Assembly (NCBI GenBank): GCA_022564135.1
Contig: JADFLZ010000138.1
Span: 1-6,143, forward strand
Direction: 5' to 3'
Origin: Candidatus Zixiibacteriota bacterium
GTDB taxonomy: Bacteria > Zixibacteria > MSB-5A5 > GN15 > FEB-12
Length of the DNA: 6,143 bases
The notes under the pieces were generated by a model. The model saw nothing but the letters and a program-made list of their open reading frames with translations, ran no database searches and was not told the DNA's origin. Shown piece by piece: positions 1-6,143 of the stretch. Each line of letters opens with the position of its first letter. Position 1 is the first letter of the stretch. Position numbers and translations under genes: made by a program.

Positions 1-228
1 TATGCCGTCGCTATCCGGATCCGGCTGGTCGGCATTGCTTACCAGCGGACAATTGTCGCAGGCCGAACCAATGCCGTCAAAATCAGAGTCGCTCTGGTCT
101 GAATTAGCCAGAGCAGGGCAATTATCGCAGGCATCACCAACCGAATCAGCATCGATATCAGTTTGAAGAGGGTTATAATCGTCAGGACAATTATCGTTCC
201 AGTCAAGAATGCTGTCCCCATCGGCGTC
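1..228 (-). repeat. Thrombospondin type 3 repeat region within the M6 protease gene
   Basis: Residues 502-577 of the protease fall into units of 24, 23 and 23 residues plus a fourth that the window cuts after six residues. Each starts with an Asp-rich loop (DADGDSILD, DADSVGDACD, SDFDGIGSACD, PDSDGI). The complete units carry a DNCP motif followed by a spacer ending in Asp. At DNA level the period is about 69 bases, and the motif for CDNCP recurs in diverged form near 49-60, 116-127 and 184-195. In this family the Asp side chains bind calcium, often as a rigid stalk between the catalytic domain and a C-terminal anchor. Confidence 0.88.
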
Positions 229-1731
229 AAAATTAATGGGGTTATTGACCGAAGCGTAAAGTTTTTCGCCTACTATCGAGTCAACCGTGACAGTAATGCC
301 TGTCGGTCCGGAATAGCTATTGCTGTTGGGTGTGGTCGCTGGGCCAAACGTCTCCTTACCGGCAACTTCGGAAGTAAATGGTGCCCCTTTGCGAGTCTCC
401 CAGGGATACCACCACTCGGCTGTGTCAGTAACGTGCCCAAGAGGATTAGAAAACTGGTCCATGGCCGGATTGTATCCAGCGTCTTCTACTACAACTTTAT
501 AGTTAGCATAGGAAGGAAAACCGTTGTTGTACCACAAACTCACTGAGTCATCAATATGAGTAATCAACAGACCCCTCTTGAGAGGATCGTTTCCGTAAGT
601 CAAATCAGGCCAGAAAAAGCAGCTGAAATCGGCATCAAGTTTGTCAAACATGCCTGCAGCATTCGGGTTTCTGTACTCTAATAAGAAATACTCTCCGGTA
701 GCAGGATCGATAGGGATTTTGTAAAGAGAACTCTCAGGATGAGTTTCAATGTCATAAATCACCAGGTCATTGTATTCACCCACAAGAATTATCGGCTCTA
801 CCCAGCCCAGCTGCAGTTTGCTCCAGCCGCAAAAATGTGTAGAGTTATAAGTCGCTCCAATGGCAAAAATTCCGTAGCCATAATAACCCATAGCGCACCA
901 GTCCATCAACGGATGGTCATTGGCATCATTGGGTGTTCTGTAAGTAATAGTGTCAAGCTTTGAATTTAAGTCGTACAGGTCCGGCAGGCCGAGATTGTGT
1001 CCCAGTTCATGAGCATAAACGCGGACACCGTTAACTTCTGAATATCCGGAAAAGAATCTGGGATCTGTTGAATCACGCAGAGGTTTCAGCTCCGGCGATG
1101 AATTCCACCTGGGCAGGCGCATGCCGTCATAAGGTCCGGGGCCGCCTCCCAAAGGATAGATAAAAGCGAATGACCAGATATCGTCAGGATTTCGGGTATC
1201 TTCTTCACCCATTCCGGAGCGTACGAAAACTACGGCATCGACATTGCCATCATTATCACCGTCATATAGCGAAAAATCTACGAGAGCGTCTATCGCGGGC
1301 AGGTATGATTCAAAGTCGTAAAAATTGCCGCCGGGATATGAGCCGGCATTGTACCATTCCAGAACATCTCCGACGATTGTCATTTTGCCATATGAAATCT
1401 CTTTATAATAATCTGCCAGTGACCCGCCCGGCCAGATTCCGATTGAAAAAAGCATGCTGTCCAGAGTTTCTCTGGAGATAACATGTGGCCGGTCAGACCA
1501 ATCAACTGGTATTGCCAGAACCTTTAAAGTATCCGCTTCGAATTGATAGGAGGCCATGTTCACTTTCTCATTACGGCTTAGCTCCGACCCCGGCATCAGA
1601 TCACCCATTTTTGCCTGCTGGTCTAAGGGCATATCAAAGATTAATACTTTGCCTAAATCTGCTGAATTAACTGACAAAATTGTTGTAAGAGCAATAAATA
1701 TAGAAGTCGTAAAAATCTTCAGATGCTTCAT
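1..1731 (-). CDS. Secreted M6-family zinc metalloprotease with thrombospondin type 3 repeats (3' end outside window)
   Basis: An open frame of 577 codons runs from ATG at 1731 to the window edge without a stop, so the C-terminus is missing. Residues 1-24 form a signal peptide (MKHLKIF, hydrophobic core, cut near VNSA), so the enzyme is exported. The catalytic zinc site is HELGHNLGLPD at residues 241-251. This fits HExxHxxGxxD, the form typical of M6 (immune inhibitor A-like) peptidases: His241, His245 and Asp251 would bind zinc and Glu242 would be the general base. A Met-turn candidate (AMGYYG) surrounds Met281. The upstream stretch with ADYYKEISYGKM also resembles M6 proteases. From residue 502 to the edge come Asp-rich, CDNCP-containing thrombospondin type 3 repeats that probably bind calcium. 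The start is fixed by AGGAGAG eight bases upstream. The substrate is unknown; degradation of extracellular protein is the likely role. A C-terminal sorting or anchoring domain may follow off-window. Confidence 0.92.
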   Translation of the reverse strand, partial: MKHLKIFTTSIFIALTTILSVNSADLGKVLIFDMPLDQQAKMGDLMPGSELSRNEKVNMASYQFEADTLKVLAIPVDWSDRPHVISRETLDSMLFSIGIWPGGSLADYYKEISYGKMTIVGDVLEWYNAGSYPGGNFYDFESYLPAIDALVDFSLYDGDNDGNVDAVVFVRSGMGEEDTRNPDDIWSFAFIYPLGGGPGPYDGMRLPRWNSSPELKPLRDSTDPRFFSGYSEVNGVRVYAHELGHNLGLPDLYDLNSKLDTITYRTPNDANDHPLMDWCAMGYYGYGIFAIGATYNSTHFCGWSKLQLGWVEPIILVGEYNDLVIYDIETHPESSLYKIPIDPATGEYFLLEYRNPNAAGMFDKLDADFSCFFWPDLTYGNDPLKRGLLITHIDDSVSLWYNNGFPSYANYKVVVEDAGYNPAMDQFSNPLGHVTDTAEWWYPWETRKGAPFTSEVAGKETFGPATTPNSNSYSGPTGITVTVDSIVGEKLYASVNNPINFDADGDSILDWNDNCPDDYNPLQTDIDADSVGDACDNCPALANSDQSDSDFDGIGSACDNCPLVSNADQPDPDSDGI

Positions 1732-1739
1732 CGGATTAT

Positions 1740-1746
1740 CTCTCCT
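1740..1746 (-). promoter_or_regulatory. Shine-Dalgarno site of the M6 protease gene
   Basis: On the minus strand AGGAGAG lies eight bases before ATG at 1731. The match and spacing are close to ideal. The protein begins with a signal peptide directly after this ATG, so the site decides the start. Confidence 0.85.
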
Positions 1747-1788
1747 GTAAGAAACTTATTTCACACTTTAGTAAGCGCGGCGGTGAGG

Positions 1789-1809
1789 AATTGATTCTTG
1801 GAATCAATT
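1789..1809 (-). other. Perfect 9-bp stem-loop in the protease leader
   Basis: Minus strand AATTGATTC and GAATCAATT form a perfect nine-base inverted repeat around a three-base loop, 58-78 bases upstream of the protease start and about 42 bases before its Shine-Dalgarno site. There is no U-run after it on the minus strand, so it does not look like an intrinsic terminator. It could be a 5' mRNA-stabilising hairpin or a palindromic operator near the promoter. The inverted repeat is directly visible; the role is inference. Confidence 0.5.
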
Positions 1810-1819
1810 TATGTAATGA

Positions 1820-1847
1820 AAGGTAACTTTTCTTATTATTATTTCAA
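1820..1847 (-). promoter_or_regulatory. Possible promoter of the M6 protease gene
   Basis: On the minus strand TTGAAA (1842-1847) is followed after 16 bases by TACCTT (1820-1825), in an A/T-rich stretch about 90 bases upstream of the ATG. The -35 box is good and the -10 box weak by sigma70 standards. TACCTTT also resembles the TAnnTTTG -10 form known in Bacteroidota, with TTG 19 bases upstream. Transcription from here would include the 9-bp stem-loop in the leader. Confidence 0.35.
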
Positions 1848-1986
1848 GTTCTTTTTTGCGCGACAGGTATCTGAAATCCGCCAAAAATGTCTGGTTTCTT
1901 TTAAATCCAGACTCAGCAAACTGACAGACTTAGCGTAGAATTATTGAAACTGAATTGTTGATGTATATTATTGGCAGGAATTAAAA

Positions 1987-2055
<69 letters not shown>

Positions 2056-2061
<6 letters not shown>

Positions 2062-2118
2062 AGCCTAATTCCGGCATTAAGTATACTCAAGCACCTTGCT
2101 ACTCAAACACTTTCAGTG
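2056..2118. other. Element-end spacer with small repeats
   Basis: These 63 bases lie between the PH gene stop and the broken tRNA copy. They hold an imperfect palindrome at 2077-2090 (core AGTATACT). TACTCAA occurs twice, 16 bases apart, at 2084-2090 and 2100-2106; the first copy overlaps the palindrome. A six-pair hairpin (AACACT, GAA, AGTGTT on the minus strand, 2106-2120) overlaps the last two bases of the PH gene stop codon but has no T-run. No gene is seen. Confidence 0.4.
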
Positions 2119-2562
2119 TTATGCTGGATCCTGTACGGCTGCAATTTGCTCTTGAACTTTTTTTCTAAACTCAAGAGGTGCGGCTATCTTATGAAACGGA
2201 TCTTTTGTGCCACCTGTGCCAGTGACCGTAATGGAACCATACCCCAGAATCCTTCCCAAAATTCCTTGATTTACTTGAATACCTTCGACCTTGTTTAGTA
2301 GCACCTCAAGTGAATTTCTGCGGATGAACCCAACTTTTACGATAACGCGTTTGTTTGTTACTCCGAATTCGGATGTCGTGTAGTTAATTAATGAGGCCAT
2401 ACCTGTGCCGAACGCAATTAGAATGAGCAGACCACCAAAACTATCTAAAAGCATTAGACCTATGATAAGCCAAATTATTGGCCAAAGAAAAACTACCCAA
2501 TGCATTTTGCCGCTATAAAGTATATTCTCGCCATTCAAAAGATTCTTCTCAATATAACTCAT
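2119..2562 (-). CDS. Small membrane protein with bacterial PH domain (bPH2/DUF304 type)
   Basis: The 147-residue protein has a short N-terminal stretch containing GENILYSGKMH. Two hydrophobic membrane segments follow at about residues 23-39 and 43-59. The PH-like domain spans about residues 62-141, with the family hallmarks VTNKRVIVKVGFI, LEVLLNKVEGIQV, LGYGSITVTGTGG and a closing amphipathic helix. Single-domain bPH2 proteins of this layout are common and mostly of unknown role. A membrane or envelope function is likely, and no enzymatic activity is expected. I chose ATG at 2562 because AGGAGAGAGG stands just before it. The frame extends upstream to a TTG at 2622 (20 more residues), but no Shine-Dalgarno site was seen there. 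It is the only gene between the two tRNA-Cys copies. No clear own promoter was found, so read-through from the tRNA promoter is possible. Confidence 0.88.
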   Translation of the reverse strand: MSYIEKNLLNGENILYSGKMHWVVFLWPIIWLIIGLMLLDSFGGLLILIAFGTGMASLINYTTSEFGVTNKRVIVKVGFIRRNSLEVLLNKVEGIQVNQGILGRILGYGSITVTGTGGTKDPFHKIAAPLEFRKKVQEQIAAVQDPA

Positions 2563-2564
2563 AA

Positions 2565-2574
2565 CCTCTCTCCT
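2565..2574 (-). promoter_or_regulatory. Shine-Dalgarno site deciding the PH-gene start
   Basis: Minus-strand AGGAGAGAGG follows an A-run. The AGGAG core is seven bases from ATG at 2562. Its strength supports the 147-residue form over a longer one beginning at TTG 2622. Confidence 0.85.
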
Positions 2575-2748
2575 TTTTTTGTCCTTAGTGATCCACTTTT
2601 CATATGGGTCCTGTCTGTTCAATATGATTCATTCTAAAAATTCCGTTACCGGCAAAAACCTTGCCTGCCTTGTTCAGGGATTCCTGACTTTTCGCTGAAG
2701 TACGAACTTGCTGAGGTGAGTCCAGGAATGAGAAATTCATAAAATATT
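2575..2748. other. Leader region between tRNA-Cys and the PH gene
   Basis: About 170 bases follow the tRNA-Cys 3' end on the minus strand. No T-run terminator is seen behind the tRNA and no convincing -35/-10 pair precedes the PH gene. Short inverted repeats are present: GGCAA/TTGCC at 2651-2665, TCAGG/CCTGA near 2674-2688, and a bulged longer pairing ATTCCTGAC with GTCCAGGAAT over about 2680-2730. Their role is unknown. Confidence 0.4.
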
Positions 2749-2822
<74 letters not shown>

Positions 2823-2828
2823 CGAACA

Positions 2829-2906
<78 letters not shown>

Positions 2907-2914
2907 TTAACAAA

Positions 2915-2934
2915 TTAACCGGTTTTTCGGTCAA
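2915..2934 (-). other. Hairpin in the tRNA leader
   Basis: Minus strand TTGACCG and CGGTTAA form a seven-pair stem (one G-U) around AAAAAC, followed by TTTGTT. It starts almost at the predicted transcription start of the tRNA operon, and could also act as a weak terminator for the upstream glycosyltransferase operon. Function is inferred only. Confidence 0.3.
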
Positions 2935-2942
2935 GTCCTCTC

Positions 2943-2970
2943 AATATATGAGCTTATGAGCCTATGTCAA
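2943..2970 (-). promoter_or_regulatory. Sigma70-type promoter of the tRNA-Gly/tRNA-Cys operon
   Basis: On the minus strand a consensus -35 box TTGACA (2965-2970) is followed after 16 bases by TATATT (2943-2948), one mismatch from TATAAT. Transcription would begin near 2936, about 30 bases before tRNA-Gly. It lies in the short gap after the glycosyltransferase stop, so the tRNAs need not depend on the upstream operon. It may also drive the PH gene by read-through. Confidence 0.7.
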
Positions 2971-2990
2971 TATCTTTTGATGAGTTTTTA

Positions 2991-4874
2991 CTAACGACCG
3001 GCTCTACCGGCTTCTCTAATCTGTTGCTCTACTTTGGCTTGCAGACGCGGCCAGTACCAGGGCACCAGCTTCTGGAGCCATCTTTTATGAAGTTCAGCCC
3101 GCTCAAATTTCTGGTTATATCTCATGTAAATATAGAGGTCTTTGTGGCTTTCAAAAATTGTGGAATCCATCTCTAAAACCAGTTCATGGAGCTTGACCGC
3201 CCGGTCGTGATTGCCTAACTGCATATGGTTATAGGCCATTTGATAAATGGGATAGGGGTAATAAGGTTTGGGTGAAGCTTTGATGGCCCTCTCTAAATAC
3301 CTGTTTGACAATTTATAATTTCCCCTGACGTATTCATCCAGACCAAGCTTATAGTTTTCGACCCATTCAACAGGATAGGTCGCAACAAGTTCACCGCTAA
3401 TCTCTTTGACTCTTTTGAAAGCTACTATCAGGACACCAAATTCTTTTGTCGTATCAGACTGATAAAACCAGCCGATAGTTCTGTAACATTCCAAAAACTG
3501 TGGAAACAACATCAAGGCCCGTTCAGCCGGCGCCGAAGGTTTCATATCAGTTGAAAAAATTATATAGTCGGGCGCGCTGGACAGTAAGTATTTTGAATTA
3601 TGCTTGGTCTCTTTCCAGGTTGTTTTCATGCCTTTTACGGGCGGCTCGGAATGTCTGGCGATGGTGGTGTCGGTCAAACCGAGCATATCAATGATATTAT
3701 GTCCAAGAAGTTCATAGCCGAATATGCCAATCGTCGGCAGAGCTACTGAAAAATTTGTGCTGTCGGCGGCCATCATGTTGTGAGCTTTAGCTTGCATTTT
3801 GTCTACAAATTTTCGTTCGTAATTGTTGTAGTACATTACAAAATCAATTGGTAGATAAACTGTCAGCACTATCATAGCTGCACCAACCAAAACAAAGAGG
3901 CTCTGTCTGGTCTTATGGGCTGACCTGCTGAGCGCTTTCCACAATGAAAGAGATGATAGAATTGATACTGTGCCAAAAATTGGCAAGAAGAAACGATGAA
4001 CTTTGAGAACATCGCCACCTATCAGGAGCACATATCCGAAATAAAGAACGGTCACCAGCCAGATCAATTTAGCCTTTGAGCATAGTCGCTTGTAAAGAAG
4101 CAACGGCACTAACAGTCCCGCGCCATAAAATCCGTAATGTGAAAGAAATCTTCCGGTGTATTCAAGGCCGCTCTGGAATTGAACTATGTTAAAGCCGGTC
4201 TTGGCAAAAAATGGATTCGGAAAAATCGAGCCAAAATAAATTATTTTGAAAACTACAAATGGCAGTGACAGCACAAACGCTACGGCTATGCAGCTAAACG
4301 AAAAACGCGGGAATCTTTTATACGCGATCGCCTCGGCCAGCATTATGACAGCCGCCACTACCGCCCCGTCGGGTCGAATCCAGACTGCCATCAAGATAGA
4401 AAACAGAAGCCAGCGGCTTTTTTTCATCAGGGCATAAAATGACCACATTGCAAAAAAGGAAAATGCCGCAGTTTCCAGTCCGGCCGGAGACCAATAGGCC
4501 AATGACATATTGAATCCTACCAGCAAGACAGCCAGGATGGCCGGGAATGTTCCTTTGTCAAAAACTTGAACCGCCATCTTGTAGGACAGCACTATTATAC
4601 CGGCGCCAAATAAAAACCCTGCTATCTGCGAGATTAGAATATAGTCGAAACCAAAAGCACCCCAGAGAATCATAAATATCACCCAGCCGAAATTGGTGAA
4701 GCCCTCTACTCTTTCGCCGATATTGAAGACCAGCCCGTGTCCGTCTAAAAAATTGGCTACGTAACGATAGGAGATATAGGCGTCGTCCTGAATAAAGTTT
4801 AGCTGATAGGCCAGATATGAAAAGACCAGTAATGACGGTATGACCGGCCAATAGGTTTTAAAGAGTCTGCTCAT
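2991..4874 (-). CDS. GT-C-type membrane glycosyltransferase with C-terminal TPR region
   Basis: The 627-residue protein has many hydrophobic helices over residues 10-345 and a soluble C-terminal part. Asp30-Asp31 in the first extracytoplasmic loop (FIQDDAYISYRYV) fits the catalytic acidic site of GT-C enzymes, which use polyprenyl-phosphate sugars. Further marks of this subgroup, which resembles mycobacterial AftB-like arabinofuranosyltransferases, are GLVFNIGERVEGFTNF (47-62), AGLETA (131-136), IRPDG (166-170), GGDVLKVHRFFLP (286-298), IIDMLGLTDTTIAR (394-407) and PDYIIF (435-440). Residues about 503-600 look like TPR units (YKLGLDEYVRGNYKLSNRYL, then YQMAYNHMQLGNHDRAVKLH), perhaps for partner binding outside the membrane. 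ATG at 4874 shares its A with the glgA stop codon (TAATG), which indicates coupling. The stop is TAG. Donor and acceptor are unknown; glycosylation of an envelope polymer or protein is likely. Confidence 0.87.
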   Translation of the reverse strand: MSRLFKTYWPVIPSLLVFSYLAYQLNFIQDDAYISYRYVANFLDGHGLVFNIGERVEGFTNFGWVIFMILWGAFGFDYILISQIAGFLFGAGIIVLSYKMAVQVFDKGTFPAILAVLLVGFNMSLAYWSPAGLETAAFSFFAMWSFYALMKKSRWLLFSILMAVWIRPDGAVVAAVIMLAEAIAYKRFPRFSFSCIAVAFVLSLPFVVFKIIYFGSIFPNPFFAKTGFNIVQFQSGLEYTGRFLSHYGFYGAGLLVPLLLYKRLCSKAKLIWLVTVLYFGYVLLIGGDVLKVHRFFLPIFGTVSILSSLSLWKALSRSAHKTRQSLFVLVGAAMIVLTVYLPIDFVMYYNNYERKFVDKMQAKAHNMMAADSTNFSVALPTIGIFGYELLGHNIIDMLGLTDTTIARHSEPPVKGMKTTWKETKHNSKYLLSSAPDYIIFSTDMKPSAPAERALMLFPQFLECYRTIGWFYQSDTTKEFGVLIVAFKRVKEISGELVATYPVEWVENYKLGLDEYVRGNYKLSNRYLERAIKASPKPYYPYPIYQMAYNHMQLGNHDRAVKLHELVLEMDSTIFESHKDLYIYMRYNQKFERAELHKRWLQKLVPWYWPRLQAKVEQQIREAGRAGR

Positions 4875-6143
4875 TACTTATCACCGCCGTCAAACAGATT
4901 TATAAAAAGGTCATGGTATGACCTGGCGGACTTATTCCAGGACAAATCAAGTTTCATTCCGTTTTTCATCAGTTTAGTCCAGCTTCTTTTCTTTTGATAT
5001 AATAAGGTAGCGCGATTCAGCGCCGCCAGCATTGAATTGCTGTTAAACTTATCAAACAAAAAACCATTGCCTTCTCCAGTGACAGGATCAAATTCAGTGA
5101 CTGTATCAGCCAGTCCCCCCACCTTATGCACCACCGGCACTGTGCCGTATTTAAAAGAATACATCTGATTTAATCCGCATGGCTCAAACATCGACGGCAT
5201 TAGAAATATATCCGCAGCTGCTTCTATCTTGTGAGCTAAAACTTCATTAAATTCGAAAAATGTCTTAAGTTTATCAGGGTACTGTACGGAAAGAGCAGCC
5301 AGCTCCTGTTCCAGTTTCTTTTCACCTGTCCCTAAAATAACCATTTGAATATCGCTTCCAAATAGTTTTTGAGAACATTCCAAAATCAGACCGATACCCT
5401 TTTGCTCGACCAGTCTGGTTACCAGGCCTATCAAAGGAACCTGGCTCCTGACCGGCAGGCCTATCTCGTTTAAGAGTTCAATCTTATTCACTTTTTTTCC
5501 GGACAAATTTGAAATTTGGTAAGGTGCAAAGATATGCCTGTCTCTGGCCGGATCCCAGACAGAATAGTCGACGCCGTTTATGATTCCGGACAAATCGCTG
5601 GCCCGTTTTTTGAGCAGACTTTCCAGTCCGCAGCCTTGATCGTTTTGTATCTCTCTGGCGTAAGTTTCGGAAACGGTAACTATTTTATCTGAAAACGAAA
5701 TGCCGCCTTTTAAAAAGTTGGTTTGTCCGCAGCTTTCCATGGCTCCTGAAGCATTGATTAATTCATGCGGCAGACCAAGCAGTTCAAATCTCTCTTTGTC
5801 AAATTTTCCCTGATAGGCCATGTTATGAATTGTCAGAACTGTTCGGGTGGCTTCAAAAAACTTGTTGTTCTTTTCGTTTGTCTTTAAGTAGACAGGAATC
5901 AGCGAGGTATGCCAGTCATTAACATGAATTATGTCCGGCTGCCAGTTTTGTTTTTGAACAGAGTCCAGAATCGCTCTGCAGAAAAAAGCATAGCGTTCAT
6001 CGTTGTCGGCATAGTCAGAATTTGTGGCCGGGTCAAAGTAAATACCTTCTCTGCCAAAATAGATATCGTTGACTATCAGAAATTGTCCAACAGAAGAATT
6101 TTTATTCAGTAACAGTTCGACCTTATATTCGACTTCTCCTGAA
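4874..6143 (-). CDS. glgA: Glycogen/starch synthase, GT5 family (5' end outside window)
   Basis: The frame enters from the right edge (first full codon at 6142) and gives 422 residues ending in TAA. It transfers glucose from ADP- or UDP-glucose to the growing end of alpha-1,4-glucan in the cytoplasm. Visible motifs, numbered from the window edge, are YFGREGIYFDP (28-38), IIHVNDWHTSLIP (71-83), TIHNMAYQGKF (104-114), INGVDYSVWDP (188-198), VTRLVEQKG (241-249), MPSMFEPCGLNQMYSFKYGT (315-334) with Glu320 of the conserved EPCGL loop, and GGLADTV (342-348). Compared with GT5 enzymes of about 480 residues, only roughly 60-80 N-terminal residues are missing, including the KTGGL nucleotide-sugar motif. 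ATG at 5821 is internal and not the start: clear GT5 sequence continues before it. The gene overlaps the GT-C gene by one base, so the two are probably co-transcribed. Assignment to the family is very secure; ADP- versus UDP-glucose preference cannot be read here. Confidence 0.95.
   Translation of the reverse strand, partial: SGEVEYKVELLLNKNSSVGQFLIVNDIYFGREGIYFDPATNSDYADNDERYAFFCRAILDSVQKQNWQPDIIHVNDWHTSLIPVYLKTNEKNNKFFEATRTVLTIHNMAYQGKFDKERFELLGLPHELINASGAMESCGQTNFLKGGISFSDKIVTVSETYAREIQNDQGCGLESLLKKRASDLSGIINGVDYSVWDPARDRHIFAPYQISNLSGKKVNKIELLNEIGLPVRSQVPLIGLVTRLVEQKGIGLILECSQKLFGSDIQMVILGTGEKKLEQELAALSVQYPDKLKTFFEFNEVLAHKIEAAADIFLMPSMFEPCGLNQMYSFKYGTVPVVHKVGGLADTVTEFDPVTGEGNGFLFDKFNSNSMLAALNRATLLYQKKRSWTKLMKNGMKLDLSWNKSARSYHDLFINLFDGGDK

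Larger units (their letters stand above)
1747..1986. other. Non-coding gap between the broken tRNA-Cys copy and the protease gene
   Basis: About 240 bases hold no convincing reading frame on either strand. They contain the possible protease promoter and leader stem-loop, plus a second inverted repeat at 1889-1912 (GTCTGG and CCAGAC, six pairs, 12-base loop) of unknown role. The T-run at 1983-1989 lies at its right end. Confidence 0.6.

Noticed and set aside
1..228. Regular motif such as GACAATTATCGCAGGC as a CRISPR or satellite array
   Set aside because: The units are diverged, in frame, and encode the Asp-rich CDNCP repeats of a TSP3 region.
163..1750. Several plus-strand frames (163-546, 320-502, 739-963, 1170-1481, 1485-1670, 1556-1750) and one minus-strand frame at 39-230
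   Set aside because: All lie inside or largely within the M6 protease gene in other frames and give low-complexity or Arg-rich peptides without recognisable domains.
2106..2120. Hairpin AACACT-GAA-AGTGTT as PH-gene terminator
   Set aside because: The stem is short and AT-rich, and no T-run follows on either strand.
2119..2622. Longer PH protein starting at TTG 2622
   Set aside because: No ribosome binding site was seen there, the extra 20 residues are not family-like, and ATG 2562 has a near-perfect Shine-Dalgarno site.
2964..4851. Frames at 2964-3176, 3500-3694, 4246-4437 (plus) and 4558-4851 (minus, other frame)
   Set aside because: They are shadows of the glycosyltransferase gene, whose own frame has strong family motifs throughout.
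5909..6112. Plus-strand frame of 67 residues
   Set aside because: It is antisense to the conserved GT5 motifs of glgA and has no family resemblance.

Overview
All supportable genes lie on the minus strand. Read in the direction of transcription, from high to low coordinates, the order is: the 3' part of a glycogen/starch synthase gene (glgA, cut by the right edge); a 627-residue membrane GT-C-type glycosyltransferase with a C-terminal TPR region; a tRNA-Gly(GCC)-tRNA-Cys(GCA) pair; a 147-residue membrane protein with a bacterial PH domain; a second, 5'-broken copy of tRNA-Cys; and a secreted M6-type zinc metalloprotease with thrombospondin type 3 calcium-binding repeats (cut by the left edge). 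I found no credible gene on the plus strand.

The window looks like a bacterial chromosome of moderate GC content. The exported M6 protease with DxDxDG...CDNCP repeats, a TPR-tailed GT-C transferase and a GT5 glycogen synthase suit the FCB assemblage or neighbouring candidate phyla (Zixibacteria-like lineages are a guess). Nothing here fixes the taxon. Stop codons seen are TAA and TAG, and Shine-Dalgarno sites are clear, so the standard bacterial code applies.

Right part (2991-6143): glgA and the GT-C gene overlap by one base (TAATG), so they are probably one operon and translationally coupled. GlgA makes alpha-1,4-glucan from a nucleotide-glucose in the cytoplasm. The GT-C protein probably transfers a sugar from a lipid carrier on the outer face of the inner membrane. 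A shared pathway is not shown.

Middle part (1987-2970): a good sigma70-type promoter precedes tRNA-Gly and tRNA-Cys. The last 67 bases of tRNA-Cys plus two bases beyond its end are repeated perfectly (69 bp) 762 bp further on, where the 5' acceptor strand is missing. Between the copies lies only the PH-domain gene. This is the layout left by site-specific integration into a tRNA gene, but the segment is very small and has no integrase. It is the most interesting feature of the window.

Left part (1-1986): the protease gene has a strong Shine-Dalgarno site, a possible promoter and a leader with a perfect 9-bp stem-loop. Its C-terminal repeat region continues beyond the window.
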